Source: Butyrivibrio sp.
GTDB taxonomy: Bacteria; Bacillota; Clostridia; Lachnospirales; Lachnospiraceae
Assembly (NCBI GenBank): GCA_017535785.1
Contig: JAFXTN010000023.1
Span: 1 to 64,000 of the forward strand
DNA length: 64,000 nucleotides
Reading direction: 5' to 3'
Shown here: positions 26,661 through 34,625 of the stretch, piece after piece
Numbering within the stretch: position 1 is the first letter of the stretch
How the letters are laid out: each line of letters starts with the position of its first letter
Program-made: the position numbers and the translations under genes
Notes under the pieces: model-generated
The model's database searches: none
What the model was told of the DNA's origin: nothing
The model's input: the letters and a program-made list of their open reading frames with translations, nothing else

Positions 26661-28085
26661 ATGAAAAGGTATTTAGTAGCAGCAAGAATTGTTAGTGGGC
26701 TTGTTGTAGCAAGTCTTGTCGGTTCTCCGATAACCGTTTATGCAGGAACATCAGGGTATGTTGGTGAAGATTCCAATGTATTTAATGATGATATTGATAG
26801 CGGCGAAGGCTTTACCTGGAGTTCGGACGATAGCAGACTAACTTTGACAGATGACGTAAATGGTGATGTCGTGGCTGATAATGATATTACTATTACAACA
26901 AATGATGATCCTGTTACTATTTCCGGAAAAATCGAAGTAAGTACATTTGATTCTTCAACTAATGCCGATTTAACAATTGATACTGCTAACATTACTACAG
27001 GCGGTTCTATTTCTGCTGATGGAGATGTGAAAATAACAGATTCAAGTGTATCAGCTGATGGCATAATCGGTGGTAAAGACGGTAAAGGAACAGAGGGAAA
27101 TGTTATTATCACTGATTCGAATGTAACTAGTACCGATACTATTGCAGCCGGTAGTGTCGAACAGATATCTTCCCATGCCATGGGTGATTACGGAAATCAT
27201 AATATTGTTATCAATAATTCAAATGTTACAGCTGATGCTAAGAACTACGATGCTACAGGATTTCATTCTCCTCTAGCTGCAGTTGGTGGAACAGTTACCA
27301 TTAATGAAAGTTATATTTCATTACCTTCTGATGGCTCAATTCTTAATCAAGGTTATTATGGAACAGATATTTATTTAGGTGAAGTAGGAAGAATAGTAGA
27401 TACATCTGATGAAGGAGGATATGTATATAAAGGTAAAGTCATAATTACAGCCGGTGCAAAGCCTTCATCAGATTCAGCGTCTTCTGATACCGATAATAGC
27501 AGTAGTGCATCATCAGACTCAAAGTCTTCTGATAGATCAGATGACAATAATTCGCAGGAAGCATATGTAACACCCACGACAGATTATGCTACTGTTTACA
27601 AATCTGATATATCAAACGATTATTTTGCAGCTATATCCAATGATTCAGGTTCATCTACTGTAGCAGTAAAAGATTCAAATGGAAAGTTAATGAACGTTGT
27701 TGTTGATCTTACTTCAGCAAGTGCTCCTAAGGGCTATTCGTCAAAGATAACAGCAACAATTGTTCCGGCTCTTGATAGAAACGGCAATTCAATCTATGGA
27801 CTTGATAAAAGCGCAAAGGCTCTTAATACAGTAATAACAGAGTCCGGAAAGACTCCAATTGAAGGTTCTCTTTTTATCAGAGCATATGCAGCGGGAGTAA
27901 GTCTTACAAAGCTTGAAACACCGGCTAAATACACATTTACTCTCGATAAGTCTTATGAAGGAAAGACAATAACAGTTTATGTGAGAACCGTTACAGGTGA
28001 GGTTCATTCATATGATGCAGTAGTAACTAACGGTAAAGTTCAGATAAGCACAGAATTTTTAGGAACAGTTGCTTTTGCAATGTAA
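26661..28085 (+). CDS. Large secreted protein with repetitive beta-rich region
   Basis: No named family is recognised with certainty. A classical signal peptide (residues 1 to about 30, ending VYAG) leads into a Thr/Asp/Ile/Val-rich region of alternating short strands (DVVADNDITITTNDDPVTISG, DVKITDSSVSADGIIGG, NVIITDSNVTS) that looks like a right-handed beta-helix or carbohydrate-binding surface domain. A Ser/Asp-rich linker (about 270-305) joins a compact C-terminal domain (about 310-474) with KLMNVVVDLTSASAPKGYSSK. There is no LPXTG or membrane anchor. Codon and base use are visibly AT-richer than the neighbours. Start at the ATG 26661 behind AGAGGAGGGA. Confidence 0.8.
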   Translation: MKRYLVAARIVSGLVVASLVGSPITVYAGTSGYVGEDSNVFNDDIDSGEGFTWSSDDSRLTLTDDVNGDVVADNDITITTNDDPVTISGKIEVSTFDSSTNADLTIDTANITTGGSISADGDVKITDSSVSADGIIGGKDGKGTEGNVIITDSNVTSTDTIAAGSVEQISSHAMGDYGNHNIVINNSNVTADAKNYDATGFHSPLAAVGGTVTINESYISLPSDGSILNQGYYGTDIYLGEVGRIVDTSDEGGYVYKGKVIITAGAKPSSDSASSDTDNSSSASSDSKSSDRSDDNNSQEAYVTPTTDYATVYKSDISNDYFAAISNDSGSSTVAVKDSNGKLMNVVVDLTSASAPKGYSSKITATIVPALDRNGNSIYGLDKSAKALNTVITESGKTPIEGSLFIRAYAAGVSLTKLETPAKYTFTLDKSYEGKTITVYVRTVTGEVHSYDAVVTNGKVQISTEFLGTVAFAM

Positions 28086-28097
28086 TAGATAAAAAAT

Positions 28098-28136
28098 AAA
28101 GACTGTCTCTTGAATCAAAGAGGCAGTCTTTTTTTA
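28098..28136 (+). terminator. Intrinsic terminator after the secreted-protein gene
   Basis: AAAGACTG...TCTCTT pairs with AAGAG...CAGTCTTT with one mismatch, followed by a T-run. Confidence 0.85.
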
Positions 28137-28159
28137 GACATTACTTTTGGGTTTAAAAA

Positions 28160-28202
28160 CAAAAAAACTCTGAAACGATATTCATATACGCTTCAGAGTT
28201 TA
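28160..28202 (-). terminator. Terminator of the leftward tRNA-Met gene
   Basis: AACTCTGAA (28166-28174) pairs with TTCAGAGTT (28192-28200); read leftward it is followed by a T-run (A-run at 28161-28167 on the plus strand). It starts seven bases beyond the tRNA 3' end. Confidence 0.8.
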
Positions 28203-28208
28203 AATTAG

Positions 28209-28282
28209 TAGCGAGAGGGGGATTCGAACCCTCGACACCGCGGGTATGAACCGCGTGCTCTAGCCAACTGAGCTATCTCGCC
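28209..28282 (-). tRNA. tRNA-Met (anticodon CAT), elongator type
   Basis: On the minus strand the 74-base sequence folds as a cloverleaf: acceptor GGCGAGA with TCTCGCT (first pair G-U) and discriminator A, D arm GCTC/GAGC, anticodon arm CGCGG-TTCATAC-CCGCG with anticodon CAT, T loop TTCGAAT. CCA is not encoded. The acceptor and D-arm sequence resemble Bacillus elongator tRNA-Met rather than initiator or tRNA-Ile2. The T stem GAGGG/CCCCC contains one A-C mismatch, which is unusual. It has its own leftward promoter and terminator. Confidence 0.93.
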
Positions 28283-28319
28283 ATATATGTCAAAGCTGCA
28301 TGTCACAGCCGACTTAGAT

Positions 28320-28349
28320 AATATAACTCAGCAGAGGCACTGTTGTCAA
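28320..28349 (-). promoter_or_regulatory. Leftward promoter of tRNA-Met
   Basis: Read on the minus strand, a perfect TTGACA (plus-strand 28344-28349) is followed after 18 bases by TATATT (28320-28325). Strong consensus is typical of tRNA promoters. Confidence 0.75.
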
Positions 28350-28437
28350 CAAGGAATTTGGAAAAAAAGACAGAAATCGGTATATAATTATTTATATACA
28401 CGTTTGGCAGTGAATATAAGATATGAGGGGGCTAAAT

Positions 28438-29748
28438 ATGTGGGCTTATGAGACTTCTTTTTACCAGATCTATACGCTGGGATTTTGCGGTGCACCTTAT
28501 GAAAATGACGGGAAACTTGAGCACAGGATCCTTAAGGTGATCGATTGGATACCGCATCTGAAAAAGCTCGGTGTCGGAGCTGTTCTTTTTAATCCAATAT
28601 TTGAATCGGATACGCATGGATACAATACAAGGGACTATCACAAGATCGATGTGAGACTCGGAACGAACGAGGACTTTGCGAAGGTATGCAAGGCGCTTCA
28701 TAAAGAGGGGATACGAATTATCTTAGACGGTGTCTTTAACCATGCGGGACGCGGCTTTTTCGGATTCCAAGATGTACTTGAAAAAAGACATGAATCCGAG
28801 TACAAGGATTGGTTCAACATAAGCTTTGAGGGAAACAGTAATTACAACGACGGTCTTTGGTATGAAGGCTGGGAGGGTAACTACGATCTTGTAAAGCTTA
28901 ACCTCAGGAACCCCGCAGTAGCCGATTATCTGATAGACAGCGTAAAGAGATGGATAGATGAATTTGATATAGACGGGCTCAGGCTCGATGTTGCTTACTG
29001 CCTTGATACCGAGTTTATCAAGAGACTTCGCCGCGAGACGGACAGCTTTAAGCAGGACTTTTTCCTTACGGGCGAGATGATAGGCGGCGATTACAACAGG
29101 ATCATGGGAGATGAGCTATGCCACAGCGCGACCAATTACGAGTGCTACAAGGGCATGTTCTCAGCGCTCAACAGCATGAACCTCTTTGAGATAATCCATT
29201 CCCTTTTGCGCCAGTTCGGGCCGGAGAATTGGACACTCTATAAGGATAAGCATCTTATAAGCTTTGTCGACAACCATGACGTAAGTAGGATAGCGTCTAT
29301 ATTAAACAGACCTGAGCACCTTAAGCTGATCTACACGATCATGTTTGGAATGCCGGGAATCCCCACGGTCTACTACGGAAGCGAGTGGGGCGAAAAGGCC
29401 GACAAATCGCAAGGCGATCCGGCGCTACGTCCTTGCTTTGAAAGTCCTGAGTGGAACGAGCTTACAGATACGATAGCTTCGCTGTGCAAGGCAAAAGAAG
29501 AATCGAAAGCCCTTAACTACGGCGGCTTTAAGTCACTTCTTTTGACAAACAGACAATGCATATTTGAAAGAGAGTGCGAGGGCGACAGGGCACTCGTTGT
29601 CATAAACGCAGACGAAAGCTCTTTTCACGCACATTTTGATGCGAGGGCCGGAAAGGGCGTAGATCTTATCAGCGGAAAAGAGATTGATTTTGGAGGTGGA
29701 CTGGAGATTCCTCCGTACACTTCATATATCATTTCAAAGCTGCAGTGA
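28438..29748 (+). CDS. Cytoplasmic GH13 alpha-amylase family glycosidase
   Basis: A glycoside hydrolase 13 enzyme acting on alpha-glucans or maltodextrins. The catalytic triad is visible: Asp184 (GLRLDVAY), Glu213 (LTGEM) and Asp278 (FVDNHDVSR); region I reads ILDGVFNHAGRG. There is no signal peptide, so it works inside the cell on imported or stored oligosaccharide. The 436-residue length with only a short C-terminal beta domain suits neopullulanase, maltogenic or cyclomaltodextrinase relatives without the N-terminal domain. The ATG at 28438 has GAGGGGG upstream; an in-frame ATG at 28423 overlaps that site. It is monocistronic. Confidence 0.9.
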   Translation: MWAYETSFYQIYTLGFCGAPYENDGKLEHRILKVIDWIPHLKKLGVGAVLFNPIFESDTHGYNTRDYHKIDVRLGTNEDFAKVCKALHKEGIRIILDGVFNHAGRGFFGFQDVLEKRHESEYKDWFNISFEGNSNYNDGLWYEGWEGNYDLVKLNLRNPAVADYLIDSVKRWIDEFDIDGLRLDVAYCLDTEFIKRLRRETDSFKQDFFLTGEMIGGDYNRIMGDELCHSATNYECYKGMFSALNSMNLFEIIHSLLRQFGPENWTLYKDKHLISFVDNHDVSRIASILNRPEHLKLIYTIMFGMPGIPTVYYGSEWGEKADKSQGDPALRPCFESPEWNELTDTIASLCKAKEESKALNYGGFKSLLLTNRQCIFERECEGDRALVVINADESSFHAHFDARAGKGVDLISGKEIDFGGGLEIPPYTSYIISKLQ

Positions 29749-29784
29749 AGCTCTTGATGATCCGGCGTAGAACCTTGATTTCTG

Positions 29785-29813
29785 TTGTTGACGTACAGAA
29801 AGTATATTATAAT
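29785..29813 (+). promoter_or_regulatory. Promoter immediately upstream of the EAL gene
   Basis: TTGTTG (29785-29790), 17 bases, then a perfect TATAAT (29808-29813). The predicted start site, about seven bases past the -10, falls on the A of the ATG at 29820, suggesting a leaderless transcript. Confidence 0.65.
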
Positions 29814-29819
29814 TAGTTT

Positions 29820-31721
29820 ATGGAAATTCGTACACCACTTATTGCAATTTTGGTACTTGGAATACTGATATGCATGTATCTTAGAAGGAACATGCCCGAG
29901 CTCATTTCCTCGAGAATATATCTTTTTTTCCTGATAACCGCTTTTGTAAATGTGCTCAGTGAGATAGTCGAATGTATAGTATTCATCTACCTTCATAAGG
30001 TATACATCGTGCTGAGAAGGCTTACGCAGGACCTTTATGTGATCACACTTCTCATCACTGTATTTGTCGTGTGCGCTTATATTTGTTCCAAGATCTGTTA
30101 TAAATATCGCCGCATGTTTATATATATTGCGGTGATCTCCATTCCCCTTTTAGCCGCTATAGGAGTTATTTTGTTCGGTGAGATCTCGTACTCGAGGACA
30201 GCGCCCGGATATTATTACAGCATCGGTTCCGCGATCAATTATGCCTATGCGACGGGGCTTGCCTATATTATCGGCGCGATAATCATTGCGTTCATTTACA
30301 GAGGCAGGATGAGAAAAGATGAGTTCACGGCGATAGAGATAGGCCTTTGTATCTGGGCTTGCATTGCCATATTCCAGTTCCATAACAAGGGAGTTCAGAT
30401 CTTTTCGCTCGCCGTAATGGTGATGGCGCTGATCCTTTTCATTTCCCTTGAAAATCCAAAAGAGTTTTATGAAAAGAATATCCCGAATGTCCGAAACAAG
30501 GATTCTTTTATCTCCATGTTGGCCGAGAGCTTCGGCTATGAGAGACCTTTTTTCATAATGTCTGTTATTTTTGCCGGCAAGACAAAAGTGTTCACGGGAA
30601 CCGATACGCACGACCTGTATGAGATCCAGAGCGACATCGCGGCCCTTGCTTCCAAAAAGCTCGGTATCAGCGCGTATCTGTCTGATTGGAATACGCTCAG
30701 CTTTATCACCAAAAAGAACAGCATTGTCGAGACCTTCATGAATCTTATCAACAACTACAAGGGAGAGCTCGGTAATTATAAGATGATCTTTTCGGTTCTT
30801 GATATTCCTAGGTGCGTAAAAGAGCTTGATAAGACGATGCAGGTCCTTAATTTCGTTTCCGGAGAATATGTTCACACGCAGTCGTCACCTAACCTTGTCA
30901 TCGATCAAAAGATAATCGACAAGATGATCTACAGAAACAGCATAGAGGATATTGTAAGAGACGCCGTCAAGGGTAAGAAATTTGAAGTTTATTATCAGCC
31001 CATATTAAATGTCAAAGACGGAAAGTTTTCATCGGCTGAGGCACTTGTAAGGCTGATCAGACCTGACGGAGAGGAGTATATATCTCCCGAGGAATTTGTT
31101 CCGATAGCTGAGAAGTGTGGTCTTATCATAGAGATAGATGACATCGTATTTGATAAGGTCTGCTCGTTTATAAAGAGTGAAAAGATATCCGAATACGGCA
31201 TAAAGACTATAGAAGTAAACCTTTCCGGTAATGAAGCGGTCGATATAAAGACGCATGACAGGCTCATCCATAAGATGGAGAAGTATGATATCCCGCCGGA
31301 ATTTATCAACTTTGAGATCACTGAGACTTCATATATCAACAATGATGCGGTTTTCAAAGAGAACGTCAAAAAGCTCAGGGAAAAAGGAAGCTCTTTTTCC
31401 ATGGACGATTTCGGAAGCGGATACTCCAATCTATTGGAGCTTCTTAAGATGGATTATATCCTTGTTAAGCTTGATAAAGAGTTTGTATGGCAGTGCCTCG
31501 ACAGCAACAAGCCTGAGAACCTTAGGATGCTGAAGTATACGATCAATTTCCTGAAGGACTACGGGCTTCACATCCTTGCGGAAGGTGTTGAGACGCTTGA
31601 ACAGGCCAAGATACTTATAGATAACGGCGTTGAGTATTTGCAGGGCTTTTACTATTCAAGACCTGTCAAAGAAGAGGATTTCTTGGAGTTTCTTAGGGTG
31701 AACGAAAGGAGAGCGGAATGA
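29820..31721 (+). CDS. Membrane-bound c-di-GMP phosphodiesterase (EAL domain)
   Basis: The enzyme would hydrolyse cyclic di-GMP, lowering this second messenger. Residues 1-215 hold about seven transmembrane helices, a likely sensory module. A degenerate GGDEF-like region (about 220-365) lacks a recognisable GGDEF motif. The EAL domain (about 380-625) has the conserved residues: EALVRL (Glu407), VNLSGNEA, NFEITET, DDFGSGYS, a KLD lysine and AEGVE. It therefore looks catalytically active. No SD sequence precedes the ATG, and the promoter suggests a leaderless mRNA. The next gene overlaps its stop by 4 bases. Confidence 0.9.
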   Translation: MEIRTPLIAILVLGILICMYLRRNMPELISSRIYLFFLITAFVNVLSEIVECIVFIYLHKVYIVLRRLTQDLYVITLLITVFVVCAYICSKICYKYRRMFIYIAVISIPLLAAIGVILFGEISYSRTAPGYYYSIGSAINYAYATGLAYIIGAIIIAFIYRGRMRKDEFTAIEIGLCIWACIAIFQFHNKGVQIFSLAVMVMALILFISLENPKEFYEKNIPNVRNKDSFISMLAESFGYERPFFIMSVIFAGKTKVFTGTDTHDLYEIQSDIAALASKKLGISAYLSDWNTLSFITKKNSIVETFMNLINNYKGELGNYKMIFSVLDIPRCVKELDKTMQVLNFVSGEYVHTQSSPNLVIDQKIIDKMIYRNSIEDIVRDAVKGKKFEVYYQPILNVKDGKFSSAEALVRLIRPDGEEYISPEEFVPIAEKCGLIIEIDDIVFDKVCSFIKSEKISEYGIKTIEVNLSGNEAVDIKTHDRLIHKMEKYDIPPEFINFEITETSYINNDAVFKENVKKLREKGSSFSMDDFGSGYSNLLELLKMDYILVKLDKEFVWQCLDSNKPENLRMLKYTINFLKDYGLHILAEGVETLEQAKILIDNGVEYLQGFYYSRPVKEEDFLEFLRVNERRAE

Positions 31722-32155
31722 ACGAAGGGTTATATGATGCGGTTTTTGGCTGTGGTGAAGACAAAATAGATCCTTTTATGAATACGAATGCGAATTTTGA
31801 GAGGATCATCTCCGATATGCGTCTTGTCGGGTATGAGATAAACTCTTTTAACATAGCCCATCAGATAATGCTCGAGCAGCTTGATTCGATGCTTAAGTTT
31901 AAGGGTAAGATCATAGAGTTTGCCATGAACCTCGAGAACAGGGATGAGTTTTGCAGAGGAAGATACGGGATATCTTTTAAGGACATCGATGCGCTCGATC
32001 CTCAGCATGATATCGAGTTCGACATAAAGAGCGGAAAGGTTATCTTTTATCTTACGGAGGAAGCCGCGCACAAAGAGTCCGCGTACATGACGCTGTTTAA
32101 AAAATCATTTGAAGCATTTCAAACCAAGACAGGATTTAGCTATACGAGTGTGTGA
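31718..32155 (+). CDS. Hypothetical protein coupled to the EAL phosphodiesterase
   Basis: A 145-residue soluble protein I do not recognise. There is no signal peptide, membrane helix or obvious nucleotide motif. It has a helical middle (FNIAHQIMLEQLDSMLKFKGKIIEFAMNLEN) and a mixed C-terminal part. An AAAGGAGAG site lies inside the EAL gene and the ATGA overlap implies translational coupling. Position suggests a partner or effector of the phosphodiesterase, but that is inference only. Confidence 0.75.
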   Translation: MNEGLYDAVFGCGEDKIDPFMNTNANFERIISDMRLVGYEINSFNIAHQIMLEQLDSMLKFKGKIIEFAMNLENRDEFCRGRYGISFKDIDALDPQHDIEFDIKSGKVIFYLTEEAAHKESAYMTLFKKSFEAFQTKTGFSYTSV

Positions 32156-32156
32156 T

Positions 32157-32720
32157 ATGAGCATGATACTTGAGACCAGAAGATTGATATTAAGAGGATG
32201 GACTGAAGAAGATGCTTCAGTCCTCTTTAAATACGCAAAAGACAAAAGAGTGGGTCCCGCTGCGGGGTGGCCTGCGCATGTCAGTGAAAACTACAGCCTG
32301 GCCATCATAAGGACTGTACTTAGTAAGGATGAAGTCTATGCGATCTGCCTTAAAGGTGGGAATGATGAGCCTATAGGCAGCATTGGGCTTACGTTTTCCG
32401 ACGGAAGCAACAATGCCCAAAATGAAGGCGAGGCGGAGCTTGGTTATTGGGTCGGATACCCGTTTTGGAGTAACGGAATTGCGACAGAGGCAGCAGAGGA
32501 AATGATAAGACACGGCTTCGACGATCTTGGCCTTGATAAGATCTTCTGTGCCTATTTTCATGGAAACGATCAGTCGAAGAGAGTACAGGAAAAGCTAGGT
32601 TTTAAGCCGCATCACGTGAATAAGAGGTGCGAAGTTTCGCTCCTTGGCGAGGTTAGATGCGAGCTTGTAAATGTGCTCACAAAATTGGATTGGGAGCTTA
32701 CAAAAAATACGAAATTATGA
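32157..32720 (+). CDS. GNAT family acetyltransferase (RimJ/RimL-like)
   Basis: A 187-residue acetyl-CoA-dependent N-acetyltransferase. The N-terminal LETRRLILRGWTEEDA and the later GYWVGYPFWSNGIATEAAEEMIRHGF acetyl-CoA loop are typical of the RimJ/RimL subgroup that acetylates ribosomal or other protein N termini and small amines. It starts one base after the preceding stop, so it belongs to the EAL transcript. ATG codons at 32157 and 32163 are both possible. Substrate unknown. Confidence 0.88.
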   Translation: MSMILETRRLILRGWTEEDASVLFKYAKDKRVGPAAGWPAHVSENYSLAIIRTVLSKDEVYAICLKGGNDEPIGSIGLTFSDGSNNAQNEGEAELGYWVGYPFWSNGIATEAAEEMIRHGFDDLGLDKIFCAYFHGNDQSKRVQEKLGFKPHHVNKRCEVSLLGEVRCELVNVLTKLDWELTKNTKL

Positions 32721-32775
32721 TATAATGAACTCGTTCTCGCGAGAAAAAAGCGAGCAAAATTTTTTTGTTCTTTGG

Positions 32776-32789
32776 TGAAAGCGCTTTCA
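32776..32789. promoter_or_regulatory. Perfect catabolite-responsive element (cre) upstream of carD
   Basis: TGAAAGCGCTTTCA is a perfect 14-bp palindrome matching the CcpA cre consensus at every position. It lies 41 bases before the carD start and about 50 bases after a possible -10 TATAAT (32721-32726), which would place it as a downstream roadblock if that is the promoter. A nested palindrome (TTCTCGCGAGAA at 32734-32745 within CTCG/CGAG) lies between. Confidence 0.75.
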
Positions 32790-32829
32790 ATACGGATAGC
32801 AGATTGTTTTTTGAAAAAGGAGGAACAAT

Positions 32830-33348
32830 ATGTTAAATGTAGGAGAGTGCGTAATTTACGGTAACCATGGTTTGTGCAAAGTACGTGAAGTACTTGTACC
32901 GTCGTTTCTTGAGAGGGGAAATGAGAAGCAGTATTACATGATGGTCTCTGCTGTCGATGCGGGCAGTGTTATCTATGTTCCTGTTGATGGGGCTGACGAT
33001 AAGGTCCGCGATGTAATGAGCGCTGATGATGCCGAAGAACTTATCGTAGACATTGAAGAAGTGGAAGAGATTGAGCTTCCGGAGGGCAAGAAGGCTGAGC
33101 CTGAGATTTCCGCAATTATCAAAAGAAACATTGCCGATGAGATGATGAGGCTTGTGAAGTCGCTTCACAAGATTAAGGCAATTCGTGAATCCGAGGGTAA
33201 GAAGTTTGCCGCTCTTAATGAAAAATACTTGAATATCGCTGAAAAGCTTCTTTATACCGAAATGGCTTTTGCACTTAAGACTGAAAAAGATATCATTAAG
33301 GACAGAGTTATTACTGAACTTTCACATCTACCATTAGAGACTGCGTAA
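32830..33348 (+). CDS. CarD family transcriptional regulator
   Basis: CarD proteins bind the RNA polymerase beta subunit through an N-terminal Tudor-like domain and stabilise open promoter complexes. The N terminus VGECVIYGNHGLCKVREV matches the CarD_TRCF fold, with YYMMVSAVDAGSVIYVPV following. The C-terminal half (about 90-172) is helical and likely contacts DNA. The length (172) is normal. An AAGGAGG site precedes the ATG. The terminator overlaps the end of the gene. The cre site upstream suggests sugar-dependent control. Confidence 0.9.
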   Translation: MLNVGECVIYGNHGLCKVREVLVPSFLERGNEKQYYMMVSAVDAGSVIYVPVDGADDKVRDVMSADDAEELIVDIEEVEEIELPEGKKAEPEISAIIKRNIADEMMRLVKSLHKIKAIRESEGKKFAALNEKYLNIAEKLLYTEMAFALKTEKDIIKDRVITELSHLPLETA

Positions 33349-33365
33349 GCGGTCTCTGTTTTTTT
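33336..33365 (+). terminator. Terminator overlapping the carD 3' end
   Basis: AGAGAC (33336-33341) pairs with GTCTCT (33352-33357), with inner GC/GC pairing, followed by seven T after one G. The left arm and the stop codon share bases. Confidence 0.82.
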
Positions 33366-33396
33366 GCGTTTCCTTAAGGAAGTCTAATGTGATAAA

Positions 33397-34599
33397 ATGT
33401 TTATTGCTATGAGTAAAACTACCGAATTATATTATGAAAGTGCATATATAACCGAGTTTGACGCAGAAGTCATCGCATGTAAGGGAGATGAGAACGGGAA
33501 ATTCGAGATCATCCTTGATAAGACAGCTTTTTTTCCCGAGCAGGGCGGACAGAGTTCCGATATAGGACTGTTTACGGATGAGAGCGGAGCTACATGCGAC
33601 ATGCTGCACGCCTCGATCTCAGAGGAAAACGGTGAGACGATCGTACGACATACAACGGACGGAGCGCTTGCCGTAGGTAGCAGGGTTCACGGAAGCGTTG
33701 ACTGGGAGCACAGATTCAGCAATATGCAGCAGCATACGGGAGAGCATATATTCTCCGGTATCGTCTCCGAGAAATTCGGATACGATAATGTCGGCTTTCA
33801 TCTGAGCGATTCCGAAGTGACGATGGATTACAACGGCGTATTGACTGTTGATGATATAAGAGAGATCGAGCTACTGGTAAACAGAGCGATCTGGGAGAAT
33901 GTGCGGGTTACGGCGCAGTTCCCAAGTAAAGAAGAACTTGATAAAATAGATTACCGCAGTAAAAAAGAACTGACGGGAGATGTCAGGATCGTGACCGTTG
34001 AGGGCTATGATGTATGTGCCTGTTGTGCACCGCACGTTGATCGCACGGGCGAGATCGGACTATTAAAGGTTGTAAGCCTTCAGAATTATAAGAAGGGCGT
34101 AAGAGTCAGCATCTTATGCGGTAAGAGAGCTCTTTTGTTCCTTCAAAAAGAGCATGATATGCTATCGGAGCTTTCCGGAAGATTCACAACGTCTACAGAT
34201 AAGGTGATGGCTTCGGTGAATAAGTTATTTGAAGATAACGATGAGCTTAAGGGCAAGCTCAATGCGGCAAACGACAAGCTTATGGATCATGAGCTTGAGA
34301 ACATAGACAAGACACTTTCCGATGTCTTTTTGGTAAAAGAGAAAGAGTTTGACCAGAATCTTATGCGAAATACGGTAAATAAGCTTGCTGCCGATCGCAC
34401 GGGTTATTGCGGCGTGTTTGCGGGCGATGAGACAGGATACAGATTTATCATCGCTTCGGGAACGGATAAAAAAGACTGCAAGACGCTTATGGATATCCTA
34501 AAGTCCGAGTTTGGCGCTAAAGGCGGCGGAAGCAATGCCATGATACAGGGGAGTATCACGGGAGCCGATATTTCAGAGGTACTTGGTAAGTGCCGATAA
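33397..34599 (+). CDS. Alanyl-tRNA editing protein (AlaX-L type with DHHA1 domain)
   Basis: A free-standing editing factor that deacylates mischarged tRNA-Ala. Residues 1-95 form the AlaRS second-additional-like barrel with FFPEQGGQSSDIG. The editing core has the zinc motif QHTGEH (His113, His117) and CACCAPH (Cys210, His213 the likely ligands). The C-terminal DHHA1-like domain contains GAKGGGSNAMIQGS. The 400 residues fit the long AlaX class. ATG codons at 33397 and 33409 are both possible; neither has a well spaced SD (AAGGA at 33375). Confidence 0.9.
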   Translation: MFIAMSKTTELYYESAYITEFDAEVIACKGDENGKFEIILDKTAFFPEQGGQSSDIGLFTDESGATCDMLHASISEENGETIVRHTTDGALAVGSRVHGSVDWEHRFSNMQQHTGEHIFSGIVSEKFGYDNVGFHLSDSEVTMDYNGVLTVDDIREIELLVNRAIWENVRVTAQFPSKEELDKIDYRSKKELTGDVRIVTVEGYDVCACCAPHVDRTGEIGLLKVVSLQNYKKGVRVSILCGKRALLFLQKEHDMLSELSGRFTTSTDKVMASVNKLFEDNDELKGKLNAANDKLMDHELENIDKTLSDVFLVKEKEFDQNLMRNTVNKLAADRTGYCGVFAGDETGYRFIIASGTDKKDCKTLMDILKSEFGAKGGGSNAMIQGSITGADISEVLGKCR

Positions 34600-34625
34600 T
34601 CTAAGAACCAGAGGTTTTTAAAGAA

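Noticed and set aside
28438-29748. Reading the GH13 enzyme as a secreted amylase
   Set aside because: There is no signal peptide or surface anchor, so an intracellular role is better supported.
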